Notes: generated by a model not told the origin, from the sequence alone. A stretch of 64,000 bases of DNA from Cauispirillum nitrogeniifigens (GCF_049800675.1 NZ_JBLOOT010000001.1:620001-684000); one strand, 5' to 3'; shown: positions 19,878 through 28,814, counted from the stretch's first letter. Translations and numbers: made by a program.

Positions 19878-21260
19878 CTAAGGCCGCCCGGCACCACCTC
19901 CGGTGGCGCCCGCCGCCTCGTAGGAGGACGGCGACCACGCCGGGTCGGAGGCCCCTTCGGGGGTGATGACGCGGCGCTCGTTGTAGCCCGTCAGGTCGAT
20001 GGAGTAGAGCTGCGGCCCGCTGCCGCGCTCGGAGCGGAAGAACTGAAGGACGCGGCCGTTGGGCGCCCAGGTGGGGCTTTCCACCAGGTAGCCTTCCGAC
20101 AGCATGCGCTCGCCCGACCCGTCGGGCCGCATCACGCCGATGTAGAAGCGCCCCCCCGACATGCGGGTGAAGGCGATCAGGTCGCCGCGCGGCGACCACA
20201 CCGGCGTCGCGTAGCGGCCCTTGCCGAAGCTGATGCGCTGCGGGTTCGAGCCGTCGGCGTTCATGACGTAGAGCTGCTGCTCGCCACCGCGGTCGGAGTT
20301 GAAGACGATCTGCTTGCCATCGGGCGAATAGGACGGCGAGGTGTCGATGGCCGGGTGGAAGGTCAACTGCCGGGTGCGGCGGGTGCGCAGATCCATCTCG
20401 TAGATCTCGGAGTTACCGTCACGCGCCATGGACAGGATGACCCGGTTGCCGTCCGGCGAGAAGCGCGGCGCGAAGGTCATGCCGGGGAAATCGCCCAGCA
20501 GTTCCTGGCGCCCGGTGTCGATGTTGAGCAGGTACACCCGAGGCACGTTCTTGTAATAGGACATGTAGGTGATTTCCTGCGCCGTCGGGGAGAAGCGCGG
20601 GGTCAGCACCAGCGACGTGCCGTCGGACAGGTAGCGATGATTGAAGCCGTCCTGGTCCATGATCGCCAGCCGCTTGCGGCGGTTGGTCACCGGGCCCGAT
20701 TCGGCGATGTAGACGATGCGGGTGTCGAAGTACCCGTCCTCGCCGGTCAGCCGCTTGTAGATCTCGTCAGCGACGATGTGCGCCACGCGGCGCCAGTTCT
20801 CGGGCTGGCTGAAGTAGGCCTGGCCGTGCACCTGGGTGCCGCCGAAGACGTCCCACAGGCGGAAGGCGACGCGCAGCCGGCCGCTGGGCTCCATCTCCAC
20901 GGCGCCGTGGACCAGCACCTGGGCGTTGATGGCGCGCCAGTCGGCGAAGCGCGGCTGCACGTCCAGCGACGGCAGGTCCTGGATGTAGGCCGCCGGGGTG
21001 ATCGGCAGGAACAGGCCGGAGCGTTCCAGGTCGGCGCGGACCACGCCGGCGATGTCGGCGCCCACGCGGGCGGTGTCGCCCTGGCCCGAGAAGTCGGGGA
21101 TGGCGATGGGCAGCGGCTCGACCCGGCCGCGGGTGATGTCGATCTTGACCTGCGCCTGGGCCGCCGTTGCGGCGCCCAGGACCAGGAGGGCGACGGCCAC
21201 GGCCAGCAGGCCGGCGGTGGCCGATCGGATGCGGAGATACGCGGAGCTGATGGCGGGCAT
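19878..21260 (-). CDS. tolB: Tol-Pal system periplasmic protein TolB
   Basis: Periplasmic beta-propeller that shuttles between Pal and TolA. The 460-residue precursor has a signal peptide ending near AAQAQVKID. An N-terminal domain of about 120 residues follows. The C-terminal six-bladed propeller has repeated blades with the pattern xxFSPDGxxI (for example PRFSPDGNRVILSMARDG and PSYSPDGKQIVFNSDRGG). The C-terminus has a short Gly/Ala tail. It is 30 bp downstream of tolA. Confidence 0.97.
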   Translation of the reverse strand: MPAISSAYLRIRSATAGLLAVAVALLVLGAATAAQAQVKIDITRGRVEPLPIAIPDFSGQGDTARVGADIAGVVRADLERSGLFLPITPAAYIQDLPSLDVQPRFADWRAINAQVLVHGAVEMEPSGRLRVAFRLWDVFGGTQVHGQAYFSQPENWRRVAHIVADEIYKRLTGEDGYFDTRIVYIAESGPVTNRRKRLAIMDQDGFNHRYLSDGTSLVLTPRFSPTAQEITYMSYYKNVPRVYLLNIDTGRQELLGDFPGMTFAPRFSPDGNRVILSMARDGNSEIYEMDLRTRRTRQLTFHPAIDTSPSYSPDGKQIVFNSDRGGEQQLYVMNADGSNPQRISFGKGRYATPVWSPRGDLIAFTRMSGGRFYIGVMRPDGSGERMLSEGYLVESPTWAPNGRVLQFFRSERGSGPQLYSIDLTGYNERRVITPEGASDPAWSPSSYEAAGATGGGAGRP

Positions 21261-21290
21261 GGGCTGCGTGGTCCTCAGGCTCGATGACAG

Positions 21291-22232
21291 TTACAGGCGG
21301 CCCTCAGGCCGGAAGCTCAATTCCATCACCTTGAAGGTATCGTATTTTGACTGCGGATACTTCAGCGGGCTGGCGTTGAAGGCCGCCCGCCGCGCCGACT
21401 CGGCCATCGACCGGAAGTGCGGGTCGGTGGCCGCGCGCATGCGGTCGAGGATCTCGGCCTCCATGACCGATCCGTCCTGGGCGATGGTCACCCGCAGGTT
21501 GATGACCATCCCCTCCAGGTCCTTGACGCCAGGATTGATGATCCAGGCGCGCTCGATCTGCGCCCGGATGGCGTCGATTTCGCTCATGGTCGCCTTCTCG
21601 CCCACCGGCGCGTTGAGCACCGGCGAACTGTTGCCCGAGGTCGGCTTGGGCGCGGCCTGGTTGGCCTTGGGCGGCTCCTTGCTCTCCTCCTGCTTCTTCA
21701 TGGCGTCGACGGACGCCAGAAGGCTGGCGAAGGGGTCGGCCTCCTGCTGCTTCTTGGGCGGATTGGGCTTGGGCTCTTCCTTCTTGGTCTCGGGCTTCGG
21801 CGGCTCGGGCTTGGGCGGCGTCGGCTTGGGGGCCGGCGGCTTGGGCTCTTCCTTGGGCTGCGGCTTGGGCGGCTCGGCCTTCGGCGCCTCGGCCTTGGGC
21901 GGCGGGGGCGGCGGCGGAGGTTCGGCCTTGGGCGGCTCGGGCGGCGGCGGGGGGGCTGGCGCCGGGGCCGGCGCGGGCGGCGGCGGAGGCTTGGGCTCGG
22001 CCTTCTTGGGCTCGGGCTTGGCTTCCTCCTTGACCGGCTCGGGCGCCTTGGCCTGCTCACGCGGGGTCCGCTGGGTGCTGGTCGACTGGGTGCGTTCGGC
22101 GACCTCGACCAGCTCGACGATGATAGGGGTCTCCACCACCTCGTAGTCGCGGCGCAGGAACGGCAGGCCGATCGTGGCCAGCAGAATGACCACGAGGTGG
22201 AATGCGATGGACAGGATGAGAGCGTACTTCAT
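21291..22232 (-). CDS. tolA: TolA-like energy-transducing protein with proline-rich linker
   Basis: Spans the periplasm to carry proton-motive energy from TolQR to TolB-Pal. The ATG at 22232 gives 313 residues with one N-terminal membrane helix (ALILSIAFHLVVILLATIG). Residues about 55-185 are dominated by Pro, Lys and Glu (runs like PKPEPPKPE). The TonB/TolA C-terminal domain is at about 215-313. The linker is unlike the Ala/Lys/Glu helix of enterobacterial TolA and more like a TonB linker. The position between tolR and tolB makes TolA the right name. Confidence 0.92.
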   Translation of the reverse strand: MKYALILSIAFHLVVILLATIGLPFLRRDYEVVETPIIVELVEVAERTQSTSTQRTPREQAKAPEPVKEEAKPEPKKAEPKPPPPPAPAPAPAPPPPPEPPKAEPPPPPPPPKAEAPKAEPPKPQPKEEPKPPAPKPTPPKPEPPKPETKKEEPKPNPPKKQQEADPFASLLASVDAMKKQEESKEPPKANQAAPKPTSGNSSPVLNAPVGEKATMSEIDAIRAQIERAWIINPGVKDLEGMVINLRVTIAQDGSVMEAEILDRMRAATDPHFRSMAESARRAAFNASPLKYPQSKYDTFKVMELSFRPEGRL

Positions 22233-22279
22233 ATCCGCCGCCGGCCCGCACGCGGGCTCCGTTCCTTTTACTTCCGGGC

Positions 22280-22741
22280 CTAGCGGCCCTTGGGAGGAGT
22301 GGTCGCCGCGCCCGGCCGGGTGATCAGGGCGGCCTTGTGGTAGCCCGCTTCGTGCAGGGTGCTGAGAACCTGCATGACGCGGCCGTAGTCGATGGTGGAG
22401 TCGCCGCGCACGTAGATGCGCGACTCCGCGTTGGCCCCCTTCACCGCCGCCAGCATCGCCGGCAGCTTGTCCAGGGTGACGGCCGTTTCCTGGAGATAGA
22501 CGGTGCCGTCGGCGGCCACCGAGACCTCCAGGGCCTTGATGTCCTGCTCCCGCAACTGCGGCGCCTTGGCCGCCGGCAGGTCGACCTGCACGCCGGTGGT
22601 CAGCAGCGGCGCCGTCACCATGAAGATGATGAGCAGCACCAGCATCACGTCGACCAGCGGCGTGACGTTGATTTCGCTCATGGGCCGCCGCTTGGAGCGC
22701 CGCCCGCCCCGGCCGCCGCCGGACTGCACGAACATGCCCAT
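22280..22741 (-). CDS. tolR: TolR, ExbD-family proton-channel subunit
   Basis: Inner-membrane partner of TolQ. The 153 residues have a Gly/Arg-rich cytoplasmic start, then EINVTPLVDVMLVLLIIFMV. Asp31 in this helix is the conserved channel aspartate. The periplasmic ExbD domain follows. A GGGGAG ribosome site is 7 nt before the ATG at 22741; a second ATG two codons later is less likely. The gene is 14 bp downstream of tolQ. Confidence 0.96.
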   Translation of the reverse strand: MGMFVQSGGGRGGRRSKRRPMSEINVTPLVDVMLVLLIIFMVTAPLLTTGVQVDLPAAKAPQLREQDIKALEVSVAADGTVYLQETAVTLDKLPAMLAAVKGANAESRIYVRGDSTIDYGRVMQVLSTLHEAGYHKAALITRPGAATTPPKGR

Positions 22742-22755
22742 TGCAGGCGCTCCCC

Positions 22756-23475
22756 TTACGGCTTTTCGTCGAGCTGGCGCGACAGGATGGCGCCGAACTC
22801 GCCGGCGAAGTTCTCCAGGCGCTGCGAGAAGCGATCCATGTCACCGGAAATCTTGTTGTAGGCGACCACCGCCGGAATGGCGGCAACCAGCCCCAGGGCG
22901 GTGGCGAACAGCGCCTCGGCGATGCCCGGCGCCACGGTGGCGAGGCTGGTGTCCTTGGACGCGCCGATGGCGGCGAAGCTGTTCATGATGCCCCACACGG
23001 TGCCGAACAGCCCGACGAAGGGCGCCACCGACCCCGTGGAGGCGAGGAAACCGACCCGCTTCTCAAGCGTTTCCATCTCGCGCGCCAGGGTGATGTGCAT
23101 GACGCGGTCCAGGCGCTGCGCCAGCCGGGCGCGCAGGTTGATGTCCCCTGCCCCGGAGCGGCTGGCCGAGCGGCGCCATTCGCGCATGGCGGCAACGAAC
23201 ACGGCGGCCATCGGGTCGGCCGGGCGCGTGCCGATGCGGTCGTAAAGATCCTCCAGCGAACCGCCGGACCAGAACTTCTCCTCGAAGGCCGACGCCTTGG
23301 CGTCCAGGCGCCGCAGGCGGATAAGCTTGTCGATGATGATGGCCCAGCACCACACGGAGGCCATCACCAGCCCCACCATCACCGACTTGACGATGAGGTC
23401 GGCCTGTAGGAACAGGCCCCACATGGAAAGGGAATGCGCCGCTTCGGTGGCGGCAGGCAGAGCGGTCGGATCCAT
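22756..23475 (-). CDS. tolQ: TolQ, ExbB/MotA-family proton-channel subunit
   Basis: Forms the pentameric inner-membrane motor with TolR. The 239 residues show one membrane helix near 20-42 and two more at about 135-158 and 170-195 (GSVAPFVGLFGTVWGIMNSF is the MotA/ExbB signature). The GLFGTVWGIM motif and the following LGLVAAIPAV helix line the proton channel. First gene of the tol operon after ybgC. Confidence 0.97.
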   Translation of the reverse strand: MDPTALPAATEAAHSLSMWGLFLQADLIVKSVMVGLVMASVWCWAIIIDKLIRLRRLDAKASAFEEKFWSGGSLEDLYDRIGTRPADPMAAVFVAAMREWRRSASRSGAGDINLRARLAQRLDRVMHITLAREMETLEKRVGFLASTGSVAPFVGLFGTVWGIMNSFAAIGASKDTSLATVAPGIAEALFATALGLVAAIPAVVAYNKISGDMDRFSQRLENFAGEFGAILSRQLDEKP

Positions 23476-23502
23476 GATGCGTGTTGTCCCAGCCTTGCGT
23501 GG

Positions 23503-23943
23503 TCAGCTCTGGTGGTTGGCGTGGAAGCGGGCGGCAAGCACCGTCCGCACGGGTTCGGGAATGCGCTCCGGGCGCCCGGCGTCCAGGCGCATGCAGGCAA
23601 GCTTGAAGGACAGGGCGACCAGCACCGCGCCGTCGCGGCGGATCTCCTGCTCCATGTCCAGCGAGGCACCGGCCAGCGCGGTCAGGCGCGTGCGCACCTC
23701 CAGCAGGTCGTCCAGGCGTGCCGGCTTGCGGTAGTCGGCCAGGGCGCGGCGGACGGCGAAGGCCACCCCGGACTCCGCCAGCAGGCGGCCCTGCTCGATG
23801 CCCAGGGCGCGCAGGGACTCGGTGCGGGCGCGCTCGGCGAATTTCAGGTAGTTGGCGTAGTAGACGATGCCGGCGGCGTCGGTGTCCTCGTAGTACACCC
23901 GCACGTGGCTGACGAAGGTATCGCCGTCCCAGGTCCCCGTCAT
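23503..23943 (-). CDS. ybgC: Acyl-CoA thioesterase YbgC
   Basis: Hot-dog fold thioesterase of the Tol-Pal operon, acting on acyl-CoA or acyl-ACP. The 146 residues carry the motif YYEDTDAAGIVYYANYLKF with the catalytic Asp22. I use the ATG at 23943, which overlaps the ruvB stop as TGATG; a GTG one codon upstream is also open. It is 27 bp upstream of tolQ, the standard ybgC-tolQRAB order. Confidence 0.96.
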   Translation of the reverse strand: MTGTWDGDTFVSHVRVYYEDTDAAGIVYYANYLKFAERARTESLRALGIEQGRLLAESGVAFAVRRALADYRKPARLDDLLEVRTRLTALAGASLDMEQEIRRDGAVLVALSFKLACMRLDAGRPERIPEPVRTVLAARFHANHQS

Positions 23944-24998
23944 CACTCCCCTTCCCCCTTCTCCGGCCTGTCGAGCAGGTCGAACTGCGTCGTCGTGCTG
24001 CGGCGCGGCGGCGTCATGCCCAGGTGGGCGAAGCCCGAGTCCGAAAGCACCCGGCCGCGCGGCGTGCGCTGCAACAGCCCCTGCTGGATGAGGAACGGCT
24101 CGATGACGTCCTCCAGGGTGTCGCGCTCCTCCGACAGGGCGGCGGCCAGGGTTTCGACCCCGACCGGCCCGCCGGCATAGTGGTCGGCGATGCAGCGCAG
24201 GTAGCGGCGGTCCATGGCGTCCAGGCCGGCGCGGTCGACCTCCAGGCGGGCCAGCGCGGCGTCGGCGACGAAGGCATCGACCGGCAGGCGCCTGGCCACG
24301 GTGGCGAAGTCGCGCACGCGCCGCAGCAGGCGCCCGGCCACGCGCGGCGTCCCGCGCGACCGCTTGGCGATCTCCAGCGCGCCTTCCGGCGTGATGGGCA
24401 GCCCCAGGATTTCCGCCCCCCTGCGCACGATGGCCTCCAGGTCCTCCGGCTCGTAGAAGTTCAGCCGCACCGGGATCCCGAAGCGGTCGCGCAAAGGCGT
24501 CGTCAGCAGCCCCGACCGGGTGGTGGCCCCGACCAGGGTGAACGGCTGCAAGTCGATGCGGACGCTGCGTGCCCCCGGCCCCTCCCCGATGATGAGGTCC
24601 AGCTGGAAGTCCTCCATCGCCGGATATAATACTTCTTCGATGGCCGGATTAAGGCGATGGATCTCGTCGATGAACAGAACGTCGTTGCGTTCCAGGTTGG
24701 TCAGGATGGCCGCCAGATCGCCGGCCTTGACGATCATCGGCCCGGAGGTGGCGCGGAAGCCCACCCCCAGTTCGCGCGACACGATCTGCGCCAGCGTCGT
24801 CTTGCCCAGGCCCGGCGGCCCGTGCAGCAGCACGTGATCCAGCGCCTCGCTGCGCGCGCGCGCCGCCTTGATGAACACCGACAGGTTCTCGCAGGCGTGG
24901 CGCTGGCCGATGAAGGAGTCGAGCGTCAGCGGACGCATGCTGGTGGCGTCGTCGCCATCCTGCTTCCGGGCCGAGATGATGCGCTCCTCGTCGGCCAT
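23943..24998 (-). CDS. ruvB: Holliday junction branch migration helicase RuvB
   Basis: AAA+ motor that drives branch migration with RuvA. The 351 residues include LDSFIGQRHACENLSVFI, Walker A GPPGLGKTT, Walker B VLFIDEIHRL and sensor 1 VGATTRSGLLTTPLRDRFGI. The C-terminal winged helix ends in a Lys/Glu-rich tail. The ATG at 24998 overlaps the ruvA stop (TGATG), so translation is coupled. A GTG one codon upstream is rejected in favour of this ATG. Confidence 0.98.
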   Translation of the reverse strand: MADEERIISARKQDGDDATSMRPLTLDSFIGQRHACENLSVFIKAARARSEALDHVLLHGPPGLGKTTLAQIVSRELGVGFRATSGPMIVKAGDLAAILTNLERNDVLFIDEIHRLNPAIEEVLYPAMEDFQLDLIIGEGPGARSVRIDLQPFTLVGATTRSGLLTTPLRDRFGIPVRLNFYEPEDLEAIVRRGAEILGLPITPEGALEIAKRSRGTPRVAGRLLRRVRDFATVARRLPVDAFVADAALARLEVDRAGLDAMDRRYLRCIADHYAGGPVGVETLAAALSEERDTLEDVIEPFLIQQGLLQRTPRGRVLSDSGFAHLGMTPPRRSTTTQFDLLDRPEKGEGE

Positions 24999-25639
24999 CA
25001 CAGACCCTGCCCGAGGTCACGCAGCGCCGCGCCGATCAGCGCCGGAGTGGCGGCCCCCTCCTGGCCCTGGGCGGCGCGGGACACGGCGGCGAACGCCTCT
25101 GCCCGGCCGTAACCCAGGTTGACCAGCGCCGACACGGCATCCTCCACCGCCCCGCCCTCGGCGGGCGCGGCGGCGGCAGCCACGGCGGAAGCAGCGCCGG
25201 CCAGGGCCGGCATCCGTGGCGGCGCGGCCAGGGCCAGATGGGCGGCCTTGTCCTTGAGTTCGGTGACGATGCGCTGGGCCAGCTTCGGCCCGACGCCGCT
25301 GGCCCGCGCGAAGGTCGCCTTGTCCTGGGCGGCGATGGCCTGGGCCAGTTGCTCCGGCGCGGCGACCGACAGGATGGCGAGGGCGACCTTGGCCCCCACC
25401 CCCTGCACCGTGGTCAGCAGGCGGAAGCAGGCCCGTTCAGCATCACTCAGGAAACCGTAGAGGTGGATGTGGTCTTCGCGGACGTGGGTCTCCACGAACA
25501 CCTCCACCGCCTCGCCCGCGGCGGGCAGTCGGCCGAGGGTGCGCGAGGCGCAGAAGATCAGATAGCCGACACCGCCGACGTCGATCACCGCCCAGTCGTC
25601 GCCGATGCTGTCCACGCGGCCCTTGAGCTTGGCGATCAT
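24998..25639 (-). CDS. ruvA: Holliday junction branch migration protein RuvA
   Basis: Binds the four-way junction and docks RuvB. The 213 residues have the N-terminal OB domain (MIAKLKGRVDSIGDDWAVID) and the HhH pairs VQGVGAKVALAILS and ASGVGPKLAQRIVTELKDK. An Ala/Pro-rich linker follows, then domain III (DAVSALVNLGYGRAEAFAAV) that contacts RuvB. It overlaps ruvC by 4 bp. Confidence 0.98.
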   Translation of the reverse strand: MIAKLKGRVDSIGDDWAVIDVGGVGYLIFCASRTLGRLPAAGEAVEVFVETHVREDHIHLYGFLSDAERACFRLLTTVQGVGAKVALAILSVAAPEQLAQAIAAQDKATFARASGVGPKLAQRIVTELKDKAAHLALAAPPRMPALAGAASAVAAAAAPAEGGAVEDAVSALVNLGYGRAEAFAAVSRAAQGQEGAATPALIGAALRDLGQGL

Positions 25640-26142
25640 CGCGCGAGCGCCCGCGCAAGGGTGGCAGCGGAAACCCGGTGATGGGCGTGGCAGATGGCCA
25701 CGGCCAGGGCATCGGCGGCATCGGGGGACGCCGCGAGGCAGCCGGGCAGCAGGGTGCGGATCATCAGGCCGACCTGATCCTTGGCGGCGGTGCCGGTGCC
25801 GACGACGGCCTTCTTGATCACCGTCGGGGCGTATTCCGCCACCGCCAGCCCCCGCCGCGCCGGGGCCAGCATCACCACCCCGCGCGCCTGCCCCAGCTTG
25901 AGGGTGGAGTGCGGGTTCTTGTTGACGAAGGTTTCCTCAATGGCCGCCTCGTCAGGCTCCCAGGTGGCGATGACCCCCGAGATACCCTCGAACAACTGGT
26001 TGAGACGCTCGGACAGCGGCAGCGCGGCGTCGGAATGAACGACGCCGTCGGCCACCGCGCGCAGGCGGTTGCCGTCCGTGTCGATCACTCCCCAGCCGGT
26101 GTTGCGCAGGCCGGGGTCCAGTCCCAGGACCCGCACGCTCAA
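25636..26142 (-). CDS. ruvC: Crossover junction endodeoxyribonuclease RuvC
   Basis: Resolves Holliday junctions. The 168 residues start VRVLGLDPGLRNTGWGVID with catalytic Asp9. Further acidic residues appear in AAIEETFVNKNPHSTLKLGQ and in the C-terminal SPDAADALAVAICHAHH. First gene of ruvCAB, 41 bp downstream of yebC, a common proteobacterial order. Confidence 0.98.
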   Translation of the reverse strand: MSVRVLGLDPGLRNTGWGVIDTDGNRLRAVADGVVHSDAALPLSERLNQLFEGISGVIATWEPDEAAIEETFVNKNPHSTLKLGQARGVVMLAPARRGLAVAEYAPTVIKKAVVGTGTAAKDQVGLMIRTLLPGCLAASPDAADALAVAICHAHHRVSAATLARALAR

Positions 26143-26183
26143 GCGGTTTCTCCTCCGTCAGCCGGCCGCGCGGTGGCGCGGGC

Positions 26184-26921
26184 TCAGCCCAGACGCTCCA
26201 TGATCTCGGGCGCGATGTCGTAGTTGGCGGCCACGCGCTGCACGTCGTCGTCGTCGTCCAGGACGTCGAGGAACTTGAACAGCGCCTGGGCCTGCTCCAG
26301 GTCCAGCGACACCGTGTTCAGCGGGCGCCAGTCCAGGCGGGCGGCCTCGGGCTCGCCGAGCTTGCCTTCCAGGGTGGCGCGAACCTCGTTGAAGTCGTCG
26401 GGGGCGCAGTAGACGTCGTGCCCCTCGGCGCCGCTTTCGACGTCGGCGGCGCCGGCGTCAATGGCGGCTTCCAGCACGTCATCGGCCGAGCCGACCTCGG
26501 GCTTGAACTGCATGTAGCCGACGCGCTCGAAGTTGAACTGCACCGGGGTCAGCGAGCCGCCGTGCTTGTTGAAGGCGGCGCGCACGTTCGACGCGGTGCG
26601 GTTGCGGTTGTCGGTCAGCGCCTCGACGATCACCGCCACGTTGCCTGGGCCCATGCCCTCGTAGCGGATTTCCTCGTAGTCGTCGGCGGCGTCGTTGCCG
26701 GCGGCCCGCTTCAGGGCGCGGTCGACGTTGTCCTTGGGCACGGAGTTCTTGCGCGCTTCGGCAATGGCCGCGCGCAGGCGGGGGTTGGAGGCCGGGTCCG
26801 GCCCGCCGGTCTTGGCCGCCACGGTGATTTCCTTGGCGAGCTTGGTGAACAGCTTGGCGCGCTTCGCGTCCTGCGCGCCCTTGCGATGCATGATGTTCTT
26901 GAACTGAGAATGACCAGCCAT
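26184..26921 (-). CDS. yebC: YebC/PmpR-family protein
   Basis: The 245 residues start with the family signature MAGHSQFKNIMHRKGAQDAK and contain YEGMGPGNVAVIVEALTDNRNRT. The family was first described as DNA-binding transcriptional regulators; more recent work links YebC proteins to relief of ribosome stalling at proline-rich stretches, complementary to EF-P. Upstream of ruvCAB on the same strand. On the minus strand a TATAAC at 26992-26997, about 70 bp upstream of the start, is a candidate -10 box. Confidence 0.97.
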   Translation of the reverse strand: MAGHSQFKNIMHRKGAQDAKRAKLFTKLAKEITVAAKTGGPDPASNPRLRAAIAEARKNSVPKDNVDRALKRAAGNDAADDYEEIRYEGMGPGNVAVIVEALTDNRNRTASNVRAAFNKHGGSLTPVQFNFERVGYMQFKPEVGSADDVLEAAIDAGAADVESGAEGHDVYCAPDDFNEVRATLEGKLGEPEAARLDWRPLNTVSLDLEQAQALFKFLDVLDDDDDVQRVAANYDIAPEIMERLG

Positions 26922-27119
26922 GTTCCCCAGCCGTGTTGCAACGTGACCCCATGCCGCCGGCCACCCCTCAAGGGGCGCACTGGGCAGGCGTGTTATACCA
27001 GATGTGGTGTGGAAAGCCCACAGCCCCGGCGCCCCCGGTCCCCGCCCTGCAAGGAGCGCACCGTCCGCCGTGATAGCGGCGCACTATGGCAGTTTTGGGG
27101 CTGTTGGGACAAGCGACGA

Positions 27120-27932
27120 TTACGCCGGCAGCACCTGGCTGAGCCGCCCGCCGAGGCGCACCGGAGCAATGGAGCGGGCCAGCCCGGTGGCGTCGTCGGT
27201 TTCCACCACGGTGCCGCAGACGGTGGCCTCGCCGCCGGCCGGCGACAGGCGATCACCCGGCACCTTGCGGACGAAGCGGGCGATGGCCGGTTCCTTGACC
27301 ATGCCGATGACCGAGTCATAGTCGCCGCACATGCCGGCATCGGTCTGGTACGCCGTGCCGCCGGGCAGCACCTGGCAGTCGGCCGTCGGCACATGCGAAT
27401 GGCTGCCGACCACCAGCGACGCCTTGCCGTCGCAGAAGTGGCCGATGCTCATCTTCTCGCTGGAGGCCTCGGCATGGATGTCGACGACGATGGCGTCCAC
27501 GCCGCCCTTCAGGCGGTGGCGGTCGAGCACGGCGGCCAGGGCGGCGAAGGGATCGTCCAGCGGGTCCATGAACAGGCGGCCCATCACCTGCACCACCATC
27601 ACCTTGCGGCCGCCGGCGGCTGGGAACACGCCCATGCCCTTACCCGGCGTGCCGGGGGGATAGTTGGCCGGGCGCAGGATGCGCGGTTCCTTGTCGATGA
27701 AGGAGATCATCTCCCGCTGGTCCCAGGCGTGGTTGCCCAGGGTCACGACATCGACGCCGGCCTCGAAGAAGTCCTGCGAGATGCGGGCGCTGAGGCCGAA
27801 GCCGTGGGCCGCGTTCTCGCCGCAGACGACCACGAAGTCGAGCCCCAGGTCCCGGCGCAGGCGGGGCACCGCCTCGCAGACCGCATCGCGGCCCGATCGC
27901 CCCACCACATCCCCCAGGTACAGGATCTTCAT
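27120..27932 (-). CDS. YmdB-like metallophosphoesterase (TIGR00282 family)
   Basis: The ATG at 27932 gives 270 residues beginning KILYLGDVVGRSG. Metal-binding residues are recognisable: Asp8, the Glu in CGENAAHGFG, LGNHAWDQRE, DIHAEASSEK and GSHSHVPTAD. Homologues of Bacillus YmdB hydrolyse 2',3'-cyclic nucleotides and affect RNA turnover and biofilm. Its ATG overlaps the fau stop by 4 bp, so the two are coupled. The gap on its 3' side (to yebC) shows no gene. Confidence 0.9.
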   Translation of the reverse strand: MKILYLGDVVGRSGRDAVCEAVPRLRRDLGLDFVVVCGENAAHGFGLSARISQDFFEAGVDVVTLGNHAWDQREMISFIDKEPRILRPANYPPGTPGKGMGVFPAAGGRKVMVVQVMGRLFMDPLDDPFAALAAVLDRHRLKGGVDAIVVDIHAEASSEKMSIGHFCDGKASLVVGSHSHVPTADCQVLPGGTAYQTDAGMCGDYDSVIGMVKEPAIARFVRKVPGDRLSPAGGEATVCGTVVETDDATGLARSIAPVRLGGRLSQVLPA

Positions 27933-28564
27933 GCGTCTTGCCTTTCGTCGTTGATGCGGATGACTTCCTTCTCGGTCACCACCCAGTCCAGCCGTTCGTC
28001 GTGCGGTTCGACCGGCAGCGCCTCGACCTCCTGCCCGGCGTAGGCGACGCCGACGGCGACCACCGGGCCGTCGGCCCGCAGCGCCGCCAGGGTGCGGTCG
28101 TAGAAGCCGCCGCCGTAGCCCAGGCGGATGCCCCGGCGGTCGAAGGCCAGCAGCGGCACCAGCAGGCACACCGGCCGCACCACCCCGGCCGAGGCGACGG
28201 GATGACGGGTGCCGTAGAGGCCGTCCTCCAGCACATCGCCCGGCGCCCAGCGGCGGAACTCCAGCGGCTCGCGGCGCCCGACGACGGCCGGCAGGGCCGT
28301 TACCTGGCCGCGCCCGGCCAGGGCGCCGAGCAGCGGCAGCACGTCGATCTCGCCGCGCATCGGCCAGTAGCCGGCCACCACCGCGCCCGGCGGCAAGGGG
28401 GCGGACTCCAGCACCCGCGTGCGCAGGGCGTCCTCGGCGCTCTGGCCGCCGCCGGCCTGGGCCAGGGCGCCCAGCATCTCGCGCAGGGCAAGGATGCGCG
28501 CCCGCAGCTCGCCCTTGGTGTGGCGGGACAGCGGTTCGGCTGGGGAGTCAGGAGAATCGGCCAT
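27929..28564 (-). CDS. fau: 5-formyltetrahydrofolate cyclo-ligase
   Basis: Converts 5-formyl-THF to 5,10-methenyl-THF using ATP. The ATG at 28564 gives 211 residues; the frame continues to 28684 but that part lies in the 6S RNA gene. Motifs are KGELRARILALRE near the N-terminus, GYWPMRGEID, and the C-terminal GIRLGYGGGFYDRTLA. Fau sits just downstream of the 6S RNA gene, as in many proteobacteria, where the two are often co-transcribed. Confidence 0.94.
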   Translation of the reverse strand: MADSPDSPAEPLSRHTKGELRARILALREMLGALAQAGGGQSAEDALRTRVLESAPLPPGAVVAGYWPMRGEIDVLPLLGALAGRGQVTALPAVVGRREPLEFRRWAPGDVLEDGLYGTRHPVASAGVVRPVCLLVPLLAFDRRGIRLGYGGGFYDRTLAALRADGPVVAVGVAYAGQEVEALPVEPHDERLDWVVTEKEVIRINDERQDA

Positions 28565-28638
28565 GATGCCTCGGATGCGGGGTCGACCGCTGGACAGGAT
28601 CCGGGCCGGATCGGGCGGAGATGTCCGCCGGAAGGGAA

Positions 28639-28806
28639 CTGACGAAGCCACCCTGGTCGTTGGCCGAAAGCGCAACCTCCACATGGGCCGCGAGCACTAG
28701 GTGGGCGCCGTGTTCCAGGACCAGGGCCCAGGAAGGGACAGCTCCCAATCTGTATTAATAGCCCCCGGGAGTAGTGCAGGCCTGACGCACCGGGCAGCCT
28801 CGTCAG
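28639..28806 (-). ncRNA. ssrS: 6S RNA
   Basis: The 250-bp gap between zapA and fau is the classic 6S RNA locus. On the minus strand CTGACGAGGCTGCCC (28792-28806) pairs with GGGTGGCTTCGTCAG (28639-28653) over 15 positions, allowing G-U pairs. This gives the long closing stem of a rod-like RNA of about 168 nt. The 3' part with TTTCGGCCAACGACCAGGG and GGTGGCTTC matches my memory of alphaproteobacterial 6S ends. The middle can fold into arms around a larger open region. 6S RNA traps sigma-70 RNA polymerase in stationary phase. The ends are inferred from the stem. Confidence 0.85.
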
Positions 28807-28814
28807 GGGTGAAT

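Noticed and set aside
19855..19883. Plus-strand promoter TTGACA followed by TTCTAA
   Set aside because: The spacing is only 15 bp and it would drive transcription antisense through tolB with no plus-strand gene to express.
28565..28684. N-terminal extension of fau from 28684
   Set aside because: The extension lies in the 6S RNA gene, has no family similarity, and the ATG at 28564 gives the normal length.
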